Shown piece by piece: positions 16,286-24,819 of a stretch of DNA of 31,202 nt. The notes below the pieces were generated by a model. The model made no database searches and had not been told where the DNA came from. It worked only from the letters and a program-made list of their open reading frames with translations. The stretch is from NCBI RefSeq assembly GCF_014639235.1, contig NZ_BMFU01000024.1, positions 1 to 31,202 of the forward strand. The letters run 5' to 3'. How positions within the stretch are numbered: the first letter of the stretch is position 1; each line of letters opens with the position of its first letter. Both the position numbers and the translations under genes were made by a program. The DNA comes from Paenibacillus silvae (GTDB lineage: Bacteria > Bacillota > Bacilli > Paenibacillales > Paenibacillaceae).

Positions 16286-16495
16286 ACTGGGAAATACGCG
16301 AGATACTTCGAGTTGTACGTGGTACTGCGAAATATTAGAGATCCTGCGAAATATTAGAGATCCTGCGAGATGTGAGATATCCTTCGAAATGTGCGAGATT
16401 CTGGGAAGATGTGTGACATCCTGAGAAATGTACGAGCTACAGCAAAATGTATAAGATGCTACAGAGTGTGCGTAATACTCCGAAGAGTGATTCCG
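16286..16495. repeat. Degenerate 19-bp tandem repeat array (about 11 units)
   Basis: Units start every 19 bp (one is 20 bp) from 16286 to about 16495. Two adjacent units (16324-16361) are nearly identical copies of CTGCGAAATATTAGAGATC. The rest vary around nCTGCGAAATGTGCGAGAT. A looser copy may start at 16256. The period is not a multiple of three, and a 99-codon minus-strand frame across it has no ribosome binding site. There are no unique spacers, so it is not CRISPR. The remaining DNA of this 1.3-kb gap (15900-16250) shows nothing I recognise. Confidence 0.75.
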
Positions 16496-16600
16496 GTTAA
16501 GGGGGAGTTGCTGTGCATAATGGTGTGGCTTATATGGCACAGTTGGCGTTTTTGAATTCGTTTGGTCTGGTTGGGAAGCTTGGCGCTGCTTGGTGGCAAC

Positions 16601-16795
16601 AATTCTAACGAATCACAGAAGCTCTATTGGACCGTTTTTAGCCCTCACCGAATTCTAACGATTCTCAGTAACCTTATTTCACTGCAAACTAGCGAAAAAT
16701 GAGCAAATTGGGTAGAATCCATAACAATAGCGTTACTACGATTCGTTAGAATTCAAACGCACCTTATTTCCGCCAAATAAGGTTTCTTGGAATCG
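16601..16795. repeat. Cluster of inverted intergenic repeats (AATTCTAACGAATC type)
   Basis: AATTCTAACGAATC (16601-16614) and AATTCTAACGATTC (16651-16664) are followed by ACCTTATTT (16670-16678). The exact reverse complement GATTCGTTAGAATT appears at 16740-16753, again with ACCTTATTT and a perfect hairpin CCTTATTT / AAATAAGG (16762-16782). A further relative, GGAATCGTTAC, lies at 16789. The set looks like a REP-like family scattered between genes. Confidence 0.7.
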
Positions 16796-16804
16796 TTACA
16801 CAAC

Positions 16805-16850
16805 AAACAGAGCTGCCCTCCGGTCATATCACGACCAGAACACAGCTCTG
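16805..16850 (-). terminator. Probable terminator of the GH6 gene
   Basis: CAGAGCTG / CAGCTCTG (16809-16816 with 16843-16850) encloses an inner stem TTCTGGTC / GACCGGAG with two wobble pairs. The minus-strand tail is TTTGTTGTG. It is about 250 nt behind the stop codon. The sequence between holds only a short TGCCGAG / CTCGGCA hairpin (16921-16939) and GCGAACAA repeats. Confidence 0.55.
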
Positions 16851-17099
16851 CTCAGCCAAATTACCTTAATAGACGCAAGTTAATAGACTCAAGCGAACAA
16901 AAGCGAACAACTGACTCATCTGCCGAGACATGCTCGGCACTCCGTTCTCCCCCTGCGCAATGCATTAGGAGTATTGAATGACGCACTCGGCGCATTCATT
17001 GGACGCATTGTGCCGCGCACACAACACATCCCAACACATACTCACCTCATCTAACATCGCATCGCATCACTGCCCATTACATCATCTTACAGCCCGTTT

Positions 17100-19541
17100 T
17101 TAAGGCTCAATGCCCCATACAAGGCTGCCACCTTGATAGAGCGTAACTTTGTTCCAATCCTGATAGGATGTTTTGGTAGGATCATAGGAATAATCATTGC
17201 TCTCGTCAAAGTTGGACCAGTCTGTTTTGTAGATGCGAAGCTGGATGTCGCCGGACTGTCCGCCAGCAGGAATGCTGCCCGCGCCGGAAGTAAAGCTCAG
17301 CTCCACATATCCGTCTCCAAAGGTACGAACGATGTTGGCCCCGCCAACAACGGCCCAGTCAATCGCAGAATCAAGTGCCGCTGTGCCTTCTTTGGAGAAA
17401 TAATAACGAATTTTCAGGTCACTGAGATTAACTGCGGTGCTGCCCAGGTTTTTGATGTTGAAGAAAGGTTTGATCTGGTTGTCCGTTGCATTGCTATCTC
17501 CTGCACGGTATTGCAATACCAGATCACTTGTCGGAGCAACGACGCCTGCCGGTGTTGCAGACACAGCCGCCGAATTGGCGCTTTGTCCAACTGCGTTCAC
17601 CGCACTCACCACATAATAATAGGTTGTACCATTCGTCAGGGAAGTATCGATATATGATGTTGCAGTCACGTTCGAGGCAACATTAACAAACGGACCTGCT
17701 GCGCTTAGTGCACGTTTCACATTATAGCTGGTTGCACCCGCCGAAGCTGTCCACGACAGACTAACCTGTGCATTGCCAGGTGTTGCCGTTAATGCCGTTG
17801 GTGCCGCCGGAGCCGTTGCACCTGCTGCTGGTGTTGCCATAACAGCTGACGAATTCACACTTTCACCTGCTGCATTGCTGGCTGTCACAACATAATAATA
17901 CGTTGTTCCGTTGATCAGACCCGTATTGGTGTAAGTTGTTCCACTAACATTGGCTGCAACCGTCACAAATGGCCCGCTGGCACTCAGCGCACGCTTCACA
18001 GTATAACTTGTCGCACCTGATGAAGCTGCCCATGACAAGGTTACTTGAGCATTACCGGCAGCAGCTGTTACAGAAGCAGGCGCTGCTGGTGCTGTGTTTC
18101 CACCTGGAGGATTGCCTCCGCTGCTCTCAGGCAGGACAGGGAAGGAGTTTTTCACCAGCTGTACAAATTGATCATGGAACCAGTGACCGGATACCGGTGC
18201 GTTAGGCAGTGCACCTGTGAGCACGCCATCCTTCGTTGTATACGTTGGATCACACATCCGGTCGAAGCCTTTACCTTCATTGTTCGGAATTTCGGAGCTG
18301 GAGCCATCGGATTCACCCGGTGGTTTTACCCATACATAGGCGTCCAGATGTGCAGGTCCCGGAGCTGCCTTCGGTGCTTCACCGATACCGGCTCCACTAG
18401 CGTTACACCAGTTGCCCCGGTGCTCCCGGCGATCGACACGACCGGAGTTCACATAATCATTGATATTGTTGCCCGTAGCTGTGGAAGGACGATTCACCCC
18501 GCCCCATCCGTTGCGGCTGGTATCAATGAGGAAACCGGTGCTTGCAGGCCATCCTGCCTGTACAAAATCAGCATACAACTTAGCTGTAAAATCGGTTTCG
18601 TCAAAGTAAGGATTCCATTCATAGAACTTGGCCGATCGGATTGGTTGTCCACCAATATTCAGATCCGGGTTGGACAGGTTCGGCTCGGACAACGGTGTTG
18701 TATTGGCCGTATTCGTAATGAATCCATCTGCACTGCTCAATCCACCCAGCGTTCCGCCTACCACATCGGTATACAGCGCAACCGCACCTGTGCGGTTGTT
18801 ATCCCATCCGAGCCAGCCGGAGTGACCGATATCGAGATAGTTGTATACATTCGGAATGGCATGCAGCTTGTCCAGCGCATACTTTATTCCAGCCTCATAT
18901 ATTCCTGTTGAAGCGGCTTGACCACAAGCTGGTGTGCTGAGGTTGGTTACCAGGTTCGGCAGACTATCCGGTTCAATAATGGCGATGATCCGGATGTCCT
19001 GATATTTCGGATCGGCAAAAATATCAGCAATTACGTCAATATAATCCGTTTTGTACGTCTGCAAAGCAGCCTGTGTTAAAGGAAGCTCCCCGTTCGAGGC
19101 GAGGGCGTGACAATCCCGGCCTGGCAAATTGTAAATAACGAAGGACGCCGTAATCGGTACGCCCGGCTTCTTCTGGGCTAGCACAGCATCAAGATGCTCC
19201 TCCACGCTCTTGCGGCCAGCGTTCTCGGCCCCGCCATAGATGGCAGCAATCCGGTCAATCCATACCGCTGTTGGATAGGATTTTACCGTCTCCATCTGTG
19301 CTTTCAGCTTGGCATCACTGGTGAGAGCAATGGAGGTATCCACAAGCGCAGAGTAATCCTCATTAAGGTAAGCCGTTGCGCCAACAAAAGGATTATTCAC
19401 ATGTGCTTCAGCTGCCTGCGTCACGCCTGGAGACATGCCTGGAAAGATTCCCGCTGCCAGCAAGGCAGCCGCCATCATTTGTTTTACACCTTTACGCAGC
19501 AACTTCTTGCCTTTCGATTTTGTCTTCAATGTTGTCTTCAT
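17100..19541 (-). CDS. Secreted GH6 cellulase (cellobiohydrolase-like) with two FN3 domains and a C-terminal CBM3
   Basis: 813 residues. The signal peptide has a long basic n-region (MKTTLKTKSKGKKLLRKGVK) and ends near residue 44 (TQAAEA). The GH6 catalytic domain spans about 48-470. The two key aspartates are D143 in NLPGRDCHAL and D192 (general acid) in IIEPDSLPNL, and WVKPPGESDGSS lies near 390. Two fibronectin III modules (about 488-575 and 578-662) are clear internal duplicates (GATSYxVKRALSAxGPFV). The last ~143 residues form a family 3 cellulose-binding module (LVLQYRAGDSNATDNQIKPF...VPAGGQSGDI-like region). GH6 enzymes are best known from actinobacteria and fungi and are less common in Firmicutes. 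AAAGGTGG lies 4 nt before the ATG. The leader is about 415 nt. Confidence 0.95.
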   Translation of the reverse strand: MKTTLKTKSKGKKLLRKGVKQMMAAALLAAGIFPGMSPGVTQAAEAHVNNPFVGATAYLNEDYSALVDTSIALTSDAKLKAQMETVKSYPTAVWIDRIAAIYGGAENAGRKSVEEHLDAVLAQKKPGVPITASFVIYNLPGRDCHALASNGELPLTQAALQTYKTDYIDVIADIFADPKYQDIRIIAIIEPDSLPNLVTNLSTPACGQAASTGIYEAGIKYALDKLHAIPNVYNYLDIGHSGWLGWDNNRTGAVALYTDVVGGTLGGLSSADGFITNTANTTPLSEPNLSNPDLNIGGQPIRSAKFYEWNPYFDETDFTAKLYADFVQAGWPASTGFLIDTSRNGWGGVNRPSTATGNNINDYVNSGRVDRREHRGNWCNASGAGIGEAPKAAPGPAHLDAYVWVKPPGESDGSSSEIPNNEGKGFDRMCDPTYTTKDGVLTGALPNAPVSGHWFHDQFVQLVKNSFPVLPESSGGNPPGGNTAPAAPASVTAAAGNAQVTLSWAASSGATSYTVKRALSASGPFVTVAANVSGTTYTNTGLINGTTYYYVVTASNAAGESVNSSAVMATPAAGATAPAAPTALTATPGNAQVSLSWTASAGATSYNVKRALSAAGPFVNVASNVTATSYIDTSLTNGTTYYYVVSAVNAVGQSANSAAVSATPAGVVAPTSDLVLQYRAGDSNATDNQIKPFFNIKNLGSTAVNLSDLKIRYYFSKEGTAALDSAIDWAVVGGANIVRTFGDGYVELSFTSGAGSIPAGGQSGDIQLRIYKTDWSNFDESNDYSYDPTKTSYQDWNKVTLYQGGSLVWGIEP

Positions 19542-19648
19542 AGTTCCACCTTTCCCTTATATAAGATTGAATTGGACTCGTGTCCGCTGTTCCTCTGTGT
19601 GTAAGCAGGATGCATGGCACAAAGAGCTTCAAACCTATGTGTGTCTCG

Positions 19649-19659
19649 TTCACCTCCAT
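19649..19659 (-). promoter_or_regulatory. Second Shine-Dalgarno-like sequence within the GH6 leader, no start codon
   Basis: On the minus strand ATGGAGGTGAA occurs about 108 nt before the GH6 start, without an ATG/GTG/TTG at a usable distance behind it. An 81-codon frame (19538-19783) runs through it and overlaps the GH6 start by 4 nt, but it has no ribosome binding site of its own. Confidence 0.35.
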
Positions 19660-19884
19660 ATGAAAAAATAAAAATAAAATGCAGAAGCCAAAATAAACAA
19701 TCCGTCAAGGGTATCCAGTACAATTGCTTTGTGAGTGTGTGGGGGTCAAAACATGAGAGTGCAAAGCCATTAGAGTACAACATGGTGGGTGTGGGTGTAG
19801 CTGATTCAAATTCTAAGGAGTAAGGAGTGAAGGGTCCAAAACTGTGAAGCGATGACTTGTGTCACTGTTACTTTCGATGTTACC

Positions 19885-19896
19885 GTAAGCGCTTAC
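19885..19896 (-). promoter_or_regulatory. cre-like palindrome GTAAGCGCTTAC in the GH6 leader
   Basis: A perfect 12-bp palindrome with the CGCTT/AAGCG core of cre sites lies about 60-70 nt downstream of the predicted GH6 transcription start. CcpA bound here could block elongation. The outer T and A of the consensus are missing. Confidence 0.5.
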
Positions 19897-19943
19897 CAAT
19901 ATTACTTTGTTAAAAGTCACCTCACGGTGGTTCGACTACCTGC

Positions 19944-19954
19944 TCACCTCCTTT
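19944..19954 (-). promoter_or_regulatory. Stand-alone Shine-Dalgarno at the 5' end of the GH6 transcript
   Basis: AAAGGAGGTGA (minus strand) begins about 9 nt behind the -10 hexamer, so it would be the first bases of the mRNA. No start codon follows; the next codons in any frame close quickly. It resembles the STAB-SD type 5' mRNA stabiliser known from the Bacillus thuringiensis cry3A leader (GAAAGGAGG). Confidence 0.6.
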
Positions 19955-19962
19955 ATAGTGTG

Positions 19963-19992
19963 ATTATACGACATGTAAATATTACCTGTAAA
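19963..19992 (-). promoter_or_regulatory. Promoter of the GH6 cellulase gene
   Basis: On the minus strand TTTACA (19992-19987) and TATAAT (19968-19963) are separated by 18 nt. Very AT-rich sequence (20000-20025) sits upstream like an UP element. Transcription should start near 19956. Confidence 0.7.
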
Positions 19993-20062
19993 TTGAATTA
20001 TATAAAATTAATTATATTTTTTTCCACATTCGAAGCAGGATTTTGACATAACCTGTCATAAC

Positions 20063-20104
20063 AGAAAAAAGGCCCATTACGGCTGCAAACCGCAATGAAC
20101 CTTA
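20063..20104 (-). terminator. Terminator of the efflux operon
   Basis: AAGGTTCATTGCGG / CCGTAATGGGCCTT on the minus strand forms a 14-bp stem with three G-U pairs and a short loop, followed by TTTTTT. It lies about 90 nt behind the adaptor gene. Confidence 0.88.
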
Positions 20105-20193
20105 TATCGTACAAGGAAAATTTCGATAGATAGATTTCACATCATCCACTCTTACACCTTCATGCCGTCCTCTCATATACCATGCGCCTCATT

Positions 20194-21270
20194 CTACGGA
20201 ATAACCACGACATCGCCCGGCTTCAAGCCGCTTACAATCTCTGTCTTGTCACCTGACTCCATCCCTGTCTTCACGTTCACTTGCTCGGTCTGTCCATTCC
20301 CTTTATCCATTAACACATAAGGCTCGGGCTGATCACGCATAATGGCCAGGCTGGATATTGCCGTTACCTTGTCCTTGCGCATCGTTTCAATATCTCCTTC
20401 CAGACTGACACCGCCATACATCCGGGCATCCGGCTTCAGATCAATAACAACATCAAACTGCGAAGCCTGCTTCAGATCGGTATCCGAGCTTTTGCGGGCG
20501 AACTTCGATACCTTGCTCACCGTTCCCGTAAATTTCAGATCCTTCTGAGCACTCATCCGTACCTGCACGGGCATTCCCACCTTGAGCCTGAACATCTCTT
20601 CTTCACCAACAATGGTTAGAAATTTCATTTTACCTGTATTCGTAATCGTACCTATGAGCTGCCCTTCCGTAACGGCTCTGGTTTTGCTGTCTCCCTCATT
20701 CATCTGAAAGACCCCGGAGCTTGCTGCGTATACCACTGCTTTGCTCATCACGTCCTGCTTCTTGCGGATTTCCTTCTCCTTGAGCACCAGTGCCTTCTGA
20801 CTCAGCTCGTTGGCCAGACGTTTGCTTTCCCGATCTGCAAAAGCCTTCTTACGTTCCTCCTCCGTCACACCAAGCGTTTCGGTCATGCCAGCCTGATCAA
20901 TGCTGATCTGATTCATCTCTACATCCAGCTTTGCTTTGTCCAGATCACTCTGCATCTGATCCAATTCGGTCTGCAATGCAGACGTATCCAGCGTGAACAG
21001 AATATCCCCTTTTTTCACCTGATCACCGTTCTTGACATGCCACTGTTTGATGCTCGAAGCATACGGAGCGAATACATCCGCCTGCTCGGTATACACCGAT
21101 TTGCCCTTGACCAGTATCGTTTGTGTCATCGTCTCCTGCGTCACATCAAATGTAATGGGAGGTGGAACCTCCATGGGAGCCTCAGGCTGGGGTTTGTACT
21201 TCTCATACGCCCAGTATCCTGCACCCGCCATAAGTACAATCGTAATGATGATGCCGATCCATTTCTTCAT
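20194..21270 (-). CDS. Efflux membrane fusion (adaptor) protein, HlyD/YknX-like
   Basis: 358 residues. One N-terminal membrane anchor (about 4-20, IGIIITIVLMAGAGYWAY) is followed by a split barrel-sandwich (lipoyl-like) domain (VKNGDQVKKGDILFTLD near 80), a charged coiled-coil hairpin (about 95-185, rich in K/E/Q), the second lipoyl half and a beta-barrel ending GLKPGDVVVIP. It connects a MacB-like ABC permease to the cell exterior. It is the last gene of the three-gene operon, 72 nt behind the permease. Confidence 0.92.
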   Translation of the reverse strand: MKKWIGIIITIVLMAGAGYWAYEKYKPQPEAPMEVPPPITFDVTQETMTQTILVKGKSVYTEQADVFAPYASSIKQWHVKNGDQVKKGDILFTLDTSALQTELDQMQSDLDKAKLDVEMNQISIDQAGMTETLGVTEEERKKAFADRESKRLANELSQKALVLKEKEIRKKQDVMSKAVVYAASSGVFQMNEGDSKTRAVTEGQLIGTITNTGKMKFLTIVGEEEMFRLKVGMPVQVRMSAQKDLKFTGTVSKVSKFARKSSDTDLKQASQFDVVIDLKPDARMYGGVSLEGDIETMRKDKVTAISSLAIMRDQPEPYVLMDKGNGQTEQVNVKTGMESGDKTEIVSGLKPGDVVVIP

Positions 21271-21342
21271 GCTCTATATTCCCTTTCACTGATAAGTTTG
21301 ACTCTTAAAAATAAACCGCTAGACTCTACTCGTCCCTTGACG

Positions 21343-22710
21343 TCACATGGATTTAATGACGCTCAGCGCGTTGGTTCGAGATGCACTGATCGCCGGATAG
21401 ATCCCAGACACCACACCCACAAGTACTGCAAACACAATCCCGAGCGGCAGCGCCGACTGCTGAATAATTACCGTCATCGGCCCACCCGTCTGATCAGCCA
21501 TCTGACTGGCAAGCAGGCGGTTCACTCCGTCCAGAGCTGCATATGCAATACCTACACCCGCTACACCGCCCATCAGCCCCAGCATGGCAGCCTCCGTAAT
21601 GAACATCTGGCGTATCTGCCACAGATTGGCACCCAATACCTTCATGACACCGATCTGCTTGCGGCGCTGATGAGTAGACATAATCATGGCTACAATGATG
21701 GACAACGAGGCCAGCACCATAATAAAACCGCCAATGCCTACCGCTGCTTTCTGATACATTGCCAGCTGACCAGCCATCGCTTCTTCCTGAAACAGATTGC
21801 TTTGCGTGTTTAGTGTCAGCTTTTGAATCTGCTCTTCCACCTGCGCTACATGACTTTTGTTATCCACCTTGACCAGCGCTGAATTGAGACGTTGAAGTGC
21901 AGAGCTGTCAACCTGCTGCAATCCCAGCTCATCCTGTAAAGCACGCGCCGTATCCAGCGGTATGTACACCTTCTTGTCGCCTTGCGCGCTCATATCATCC
22001 ATAGCTGAAGGCTTTATCAGCTCACCCGATACACGGATCGATCCGCTCATTTTGGTCTTGCTTGCATTGGAGAAATCCTGATAACGGAATACGACACGCT
22101 GCTGCATCAGCTGATCCTGCTTGCCCATCATCTCGTTGTATTGCTGCAGGAGATCATTGTTATAGGGATCGGCGTTCAGCTGATCAAATAGCTTCTGGGT
22201 CACCTTTTGATCAATAAATCCGTAAGTCGCTCCGTAGTTCACTACAGCAATCCGTCCATTCCCTGCTCCATTTCCTTGCGCATAACGGTATCCAAACCCA
22301 TTTAACGTCTGCATCTCGGTTCCAATGACCTCCACATAGGTACTGCGACCATCGGGAAGCACCATATCGAGCATATCCAGCTTCAGCATGGGAGCAACAG
22401 CAACGACATGTGGAAGGCGCTGAATAATCCGGATTTTCTCCATCGTTAGCGCGCCGCGCTCAAACTTGGTCTGACCGCCTCCGCTGCCGTTTCCCGTTTT
22501 GATTCCCTCATTTGGGCTGATCGTAATTTCATCCATTTTATAGTTTGCGTTCAGCGTGTTTTCGCTGTATGTCTGAACCGACTGCCCCACACTAAGTGCA
22601 ATAATCATCGCTGCTGATCCGATCGACAGACCGATCATACACAGCAATGTAACCATTTTACGGCGAATGATCTGTCCCCAGGCCATGCGCACGACATCCC
22701 GTATTTTCAC
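21343..22710 (-). CDS. MacB/FtsX family ABC transporter permease
   Basis: 455 residues. The first membrane segment (about 19-40, VTLLCMIGLSIGSAAMIIALSV) is followed by a large outside domain (about 45-320) and three C-terminal membrane segments near 330-355, 375-400 and 425-445. This is the MacB layout (FtsX domain), and the protein ends GIYPAISASRTNALSVIKSM, the usual closing motif (PA..A....P..ALR-like). Such permeases move peptides, lipids or antibiotics mechanically. The start follows a purine-rich GGAGAGG, 23 nt after the ATPase stop. It belongs with the adaptor and ATPase on either side. Confidence 0.92.
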   Translation of the reverse strand: MKIRDVVRMAWGQIIRRKMVTLLCMIGLSIGSAAMIIALSVGQSVQTYSENTLNANYKMDEITISPNEGIKTGNGSGGGQTKFERGALTMEKIRIIQRLPHVVAVAPMLKLDMLDMVLPDGRSTYVEVIGTEMQTLNGFGYRYAQGNGAGNGRIAVVNYGATYGFIDQKVTQKLFDQLNADPYNNDLLQQYNEMMGKQDQLMQQRVVFRYQDFSNASKTKMSGSIRVSGELIKPSAMDDMSAQGDKKVYIPLDTARALQDELGLQQVDSSALQRLNSALVKVDNKSHVAQVEEQIQKLTLNTQSNLFQEEAMAGQLAMYQKAAVGIGGFIMVLASLSIIVAMIMSTHQRRKQIGVMKVLGANLWQIRQMFITEAAMLGLMGGVAGVGIAYAALDGVNRLLASQMADQTGGPMTVIIQQSALPLGIVFAVLVGVVSGIYPAISASRTNALSVIKSM

Positions 22711-22733
22711 TGTTCCTCTCCTTCTGCTCTGTC

Positions 22734-23417
22734 TTATACGCTCTGAGCCTGCTGCTCCACCAGTTTTCCCTGCTGCAGGGTCAACACAACCTGCATCTGC
22801 TCCGCAACCTCCGCTTCGTGGGTCACGATGACAAACGTGGTCTTCATCTCCCGGTTCAGCTGCTGCAAAATAGCGATAATCTCTTCCTCTGTTTCTGTAT
22901 CCAGATTGCCTGTCGGTTCATCCGCGAAGATCACCGAAGGCTCGGTGATGAGCGAGCGTGCGATGCTGACCCGCTGCTGCTGGCCGCCAGACAGCTGGGA
23001 AGGAAACAGCCCCGCCTTCTCGCCCAGTCCAACTTGCTCCAGCAGACGCAGCGCCTTTTCTTTACGTTTGGACGGTCTGACCCCCATAAACACCAAAGGC
23101 AGCTCAACATTTTCACGAATCGTCAGATTGGATAACAACTCGTAGGATTGAAAAATAAACCCAATATGACTGCGCCGAAACTCGGCTAGACGATTCTCGC
23201 TGAAACGTACGATATCCTGACCCGCAATCCAGATTTTCCCTTCGGTTGGCTTCATTAAGCCTGCCATCAGATTTAACAGCGTCGATTTACCCGAACCCGA
23301 GCTGCCCAGCAAGGCAACCATCTGACCTTCCTGAATTGTCAGGTTGATATCTTGCAGCACAGGAACCACCCCTTGTGCATTGCGGAAGGCATGGGATACA
23401 TGTTCAACATGAAGCAT
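22734..23417 (-). CDS. ABC transporter ATP-binding protein, LolD/MacB/YknY-like
   Basis: 227 residues. Walker A is GSSGSGKST near 37-45, the Q-loop is FIFQSYELLSNLTIREN, the signature is LSGGQQQRVSIARSL, Walker B is VIFADEP followed by TGNLDTET, and the switch His is in VTHEAEVA. This is the pattern of ATPases that drive MacB-type permeases. It is the first gene of the efflux operon, behind a promoter with TATAAT and a response-regulator-like box (23506-23530). GGAAG lies before the ATG. Confidence 0.94.
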   Translation of the reverse strand: MLHVEHVSHAFRNAQGVVPVLQDINLTIQEGQMVALLGSSGSGKSTLLNLMAGLMKPTEGKIWIAGQDIVRFSENRLAEFRRSHIGFIFQSYELLSNLTIRENVELPLVFMGVRPSKRKEKALRLLEQVGLGEKAGLFPSQLSGGQQQRVSIARSLITEPSVIFADEPTGNLDTETEEEIIAILQQLNREMKTTFVIVTHEAEVAEQMQVVLTLQQGKLVEQQAQSV

Positions 23418-23475
23418 TCGTGCTTGTCTTCCTTTCTATTTTCCTGATTATGTATATCCATGTAACATTCTCTTC

Positions 23476-23530
23476 ATTATAGTGTGCAGATGTAACATGG
23501 CTGGACGAAGTTGTATCCAACTTGTAACAA
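23476..23530 (-). promoter_or_regulatory. Promoter and response-regulator-like box of the efflux operon
   Basis: On the minus strand the box (23530-23506) contains TTGTTACAAG then TTGGATACAA then CTTCG. After exactly 24 nt comes TATAAT (23481-23476). Two ATGTTACAT motifs (23498-23490 and 23468-23460) flank the -10. The -35 region itself is poor, which fits an activator-dependent promoter. A near copy of the box stands before the sigma factor gene. Confidence 0.6.
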
Positions 23531-23539
23531 GTCCGCACA

Positions 23540-23580
23540 AAAAGCCCTGCAGCCAAACGTATAACGCTTGACTGCAGGGC
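23540..23580 (-). terminator. Terminator of the two-component operon
   Basis: GCCCTGCAG / CTGCAGGGC (9 bp, extended inward by weaker pairs) is followed on the minus strand by TTTTTGTG. It separates the propeller-like protein gene from the efflux operon. Confidence 0.85.
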
Positions 23581-23661
23581 CTCTATTTTATTCGAATAGC
23601 TTGTAGCTTGTATGATCCACTGATCCGTAGCTTCCATGCAGCAGTGATCCTGGAGCCACCC

Positions 23662-24819
23662 CTACCATGCTCTGAAGCTAAAACGATACAACTCGCTCTT
23701 TTTGGTGGAGCTGCTTACAAAAAACAGCTCTTCCTCAAACCACTTCAGTCTGATAAAGTTATCAATATTTCGGTATAACACCGTATCGGACGTCAGGCTT
23801 TGATCATTCAGAAAGGCGATATGCAGCTCGTTCTTCTGGTTCTCCGTCGTATTCACGTAAGCAATTCGCGATTCATCTGCACTCAGATCAAAATTCCAGA
23901 ATGCTCCCTCGGCCAGCAATATCAGCTTGTTTTCTTTCGCTTGATAACGGTACAGTCCCTGAACGTTATCCACTTCTCCCAGAAAGACCATATCTCCACT
24001 CTTTAGCACCTTATATTGCTGAATCCCCTTGGCTCGCACATATAGTGACACTTCCGGGTTCTTCTCCAATGAAACACGGTACACGGCATAATCATTTTCA
24101 TGCATGACCAGCACATAAGCCTGTTTCAGATTCTGACTAATTTCAAAAGTATCAATGACAATGTAAGTATAACCTGATTTTCCCTCAGGTGTGTCAACAC
24201 CCACCTTTTTCAGCATTTCTTTGTCCGTGAAGAGAAGCTGCTCCTTGCCGGTTTTCAGATCGGTTTGAACGAACCCTCGTTCATCGTGGCTGAGGGATAT
24301 ATCATTGCCAACAAACCGCCGATAGAACGAGTTCTCCTTGCCCAGCTTGGCGCGCTCGCCACTCGTCATGTCGTACACAAAGGTTGTCGGCTGAGCCTGT
24401 CCTGAACGATACTGTGAATACATCAGCTTCGTTCGATCGGCGTTGAATACAACGCCATAATCGGTATTGCCCGCGATATCCTTCACCTGATTATCATTCA
24501 GATGCAGCAGTAGTAATCGAAGTCCCGAATATGAGCGCTCCGGGCTGTTGACGACAATCGAATTCCGGTCCCTGATATCAAAATCATAGATGGCAAAGTC
24601 ATTCGGAATTTTAGTCGCCGACTCGATCTGGATTGTGCTGCTTGCTGGCGGAGCCAGCTGACTGTTGAATTGCTTGTCAGGTAAAATCACGGTGCGCGGT
24701 TTAAGCTGACCGATGCTGAACAGACTGCCTATTCCGAATATCCCGCCAACAAAGGCGATAAGCAGCCCCGAAAGCATCAGCTTGTCACGATGTTGACGCC
24801 AAAAGCCGATACGTTTCAT
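23662..24819 (-). CDS. Membrane-anchored propeller-like protein of unknown function, third gene of the two-component operon
   Basis: 385 residues. One N-terminal membrane segment (about 14-36, LMLSGLLIAFVGGIFGIGSLFSI) is followed by an outside domain of repeated beta-rich segments. Examples are YGVVFNADRTKLMYSQY, ISLSHDERGFVQTDLKTGKEQLL, AYVLVMHENDYAVYRVSLE, FDLSADESRIAYVN and LKWFEEELFFVSSS, which look like blades of a WD40/TolB-type propeller. No enzyme motif was seen. The ATG overlaps the histidine kinase stop by 4 nt (ATGA), so it is made together with the kinase. A role as extracytoplasmic sensor or modulator of the kinase is inference. Confidence 0.82.
   Translation of the reverse strand: MKRIGFWRQHRDKLMLSGLLIAFVGGIFGIGSLFSIGQLKPRTVILPDKQFNSQLAPPASSTIQIESATKIPNDFAIYDFDIRDRNSIVVNSPERSYSGLRLLLLHLNDNQVKDIAGNTDYGVVFNADRTKLMYSQYRSGQAQPTTFVYDMTSGERAKLGKENSFYRRFVGNDISLSHDERGFVQTDLKTGKEQLLFTDKEMLKKVGVDTPEGKSGYTYIVIDTFEISQNLKQAYVLVMHENDYAVYRVSLEKNPEVSLYVRAKGIQQYKVLKSGDMVFLGEVDNVQGLYRYQAKENKLILLAEGAFWNFDLSADESRIAYVNTTENQKNELHIAFLNDQSLTSDTVLYRNIDNFIRLKWFEEELFFVSSSTKKSELYRFSFRAW

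Noticed and set aside
16286..16495. CRISPR array
   Set aside because: Repeats are contiguous, degenerate and without spacers; no cas genes nearby. The same holds for 30801-30956.
16241..16540. 99-codon minus-strand frame over the 19-bp repeats
   Set aside because: No ribosome binding site, and the repeat period is not a multiple of three.
19538..19783. 81-codon leader frame overlapping the GH6 start by 4 nt
   Set aside because: Tempting as a coupled leader peptide, but no ribosome binding site precedes its ATG and the composition is not protein-like.
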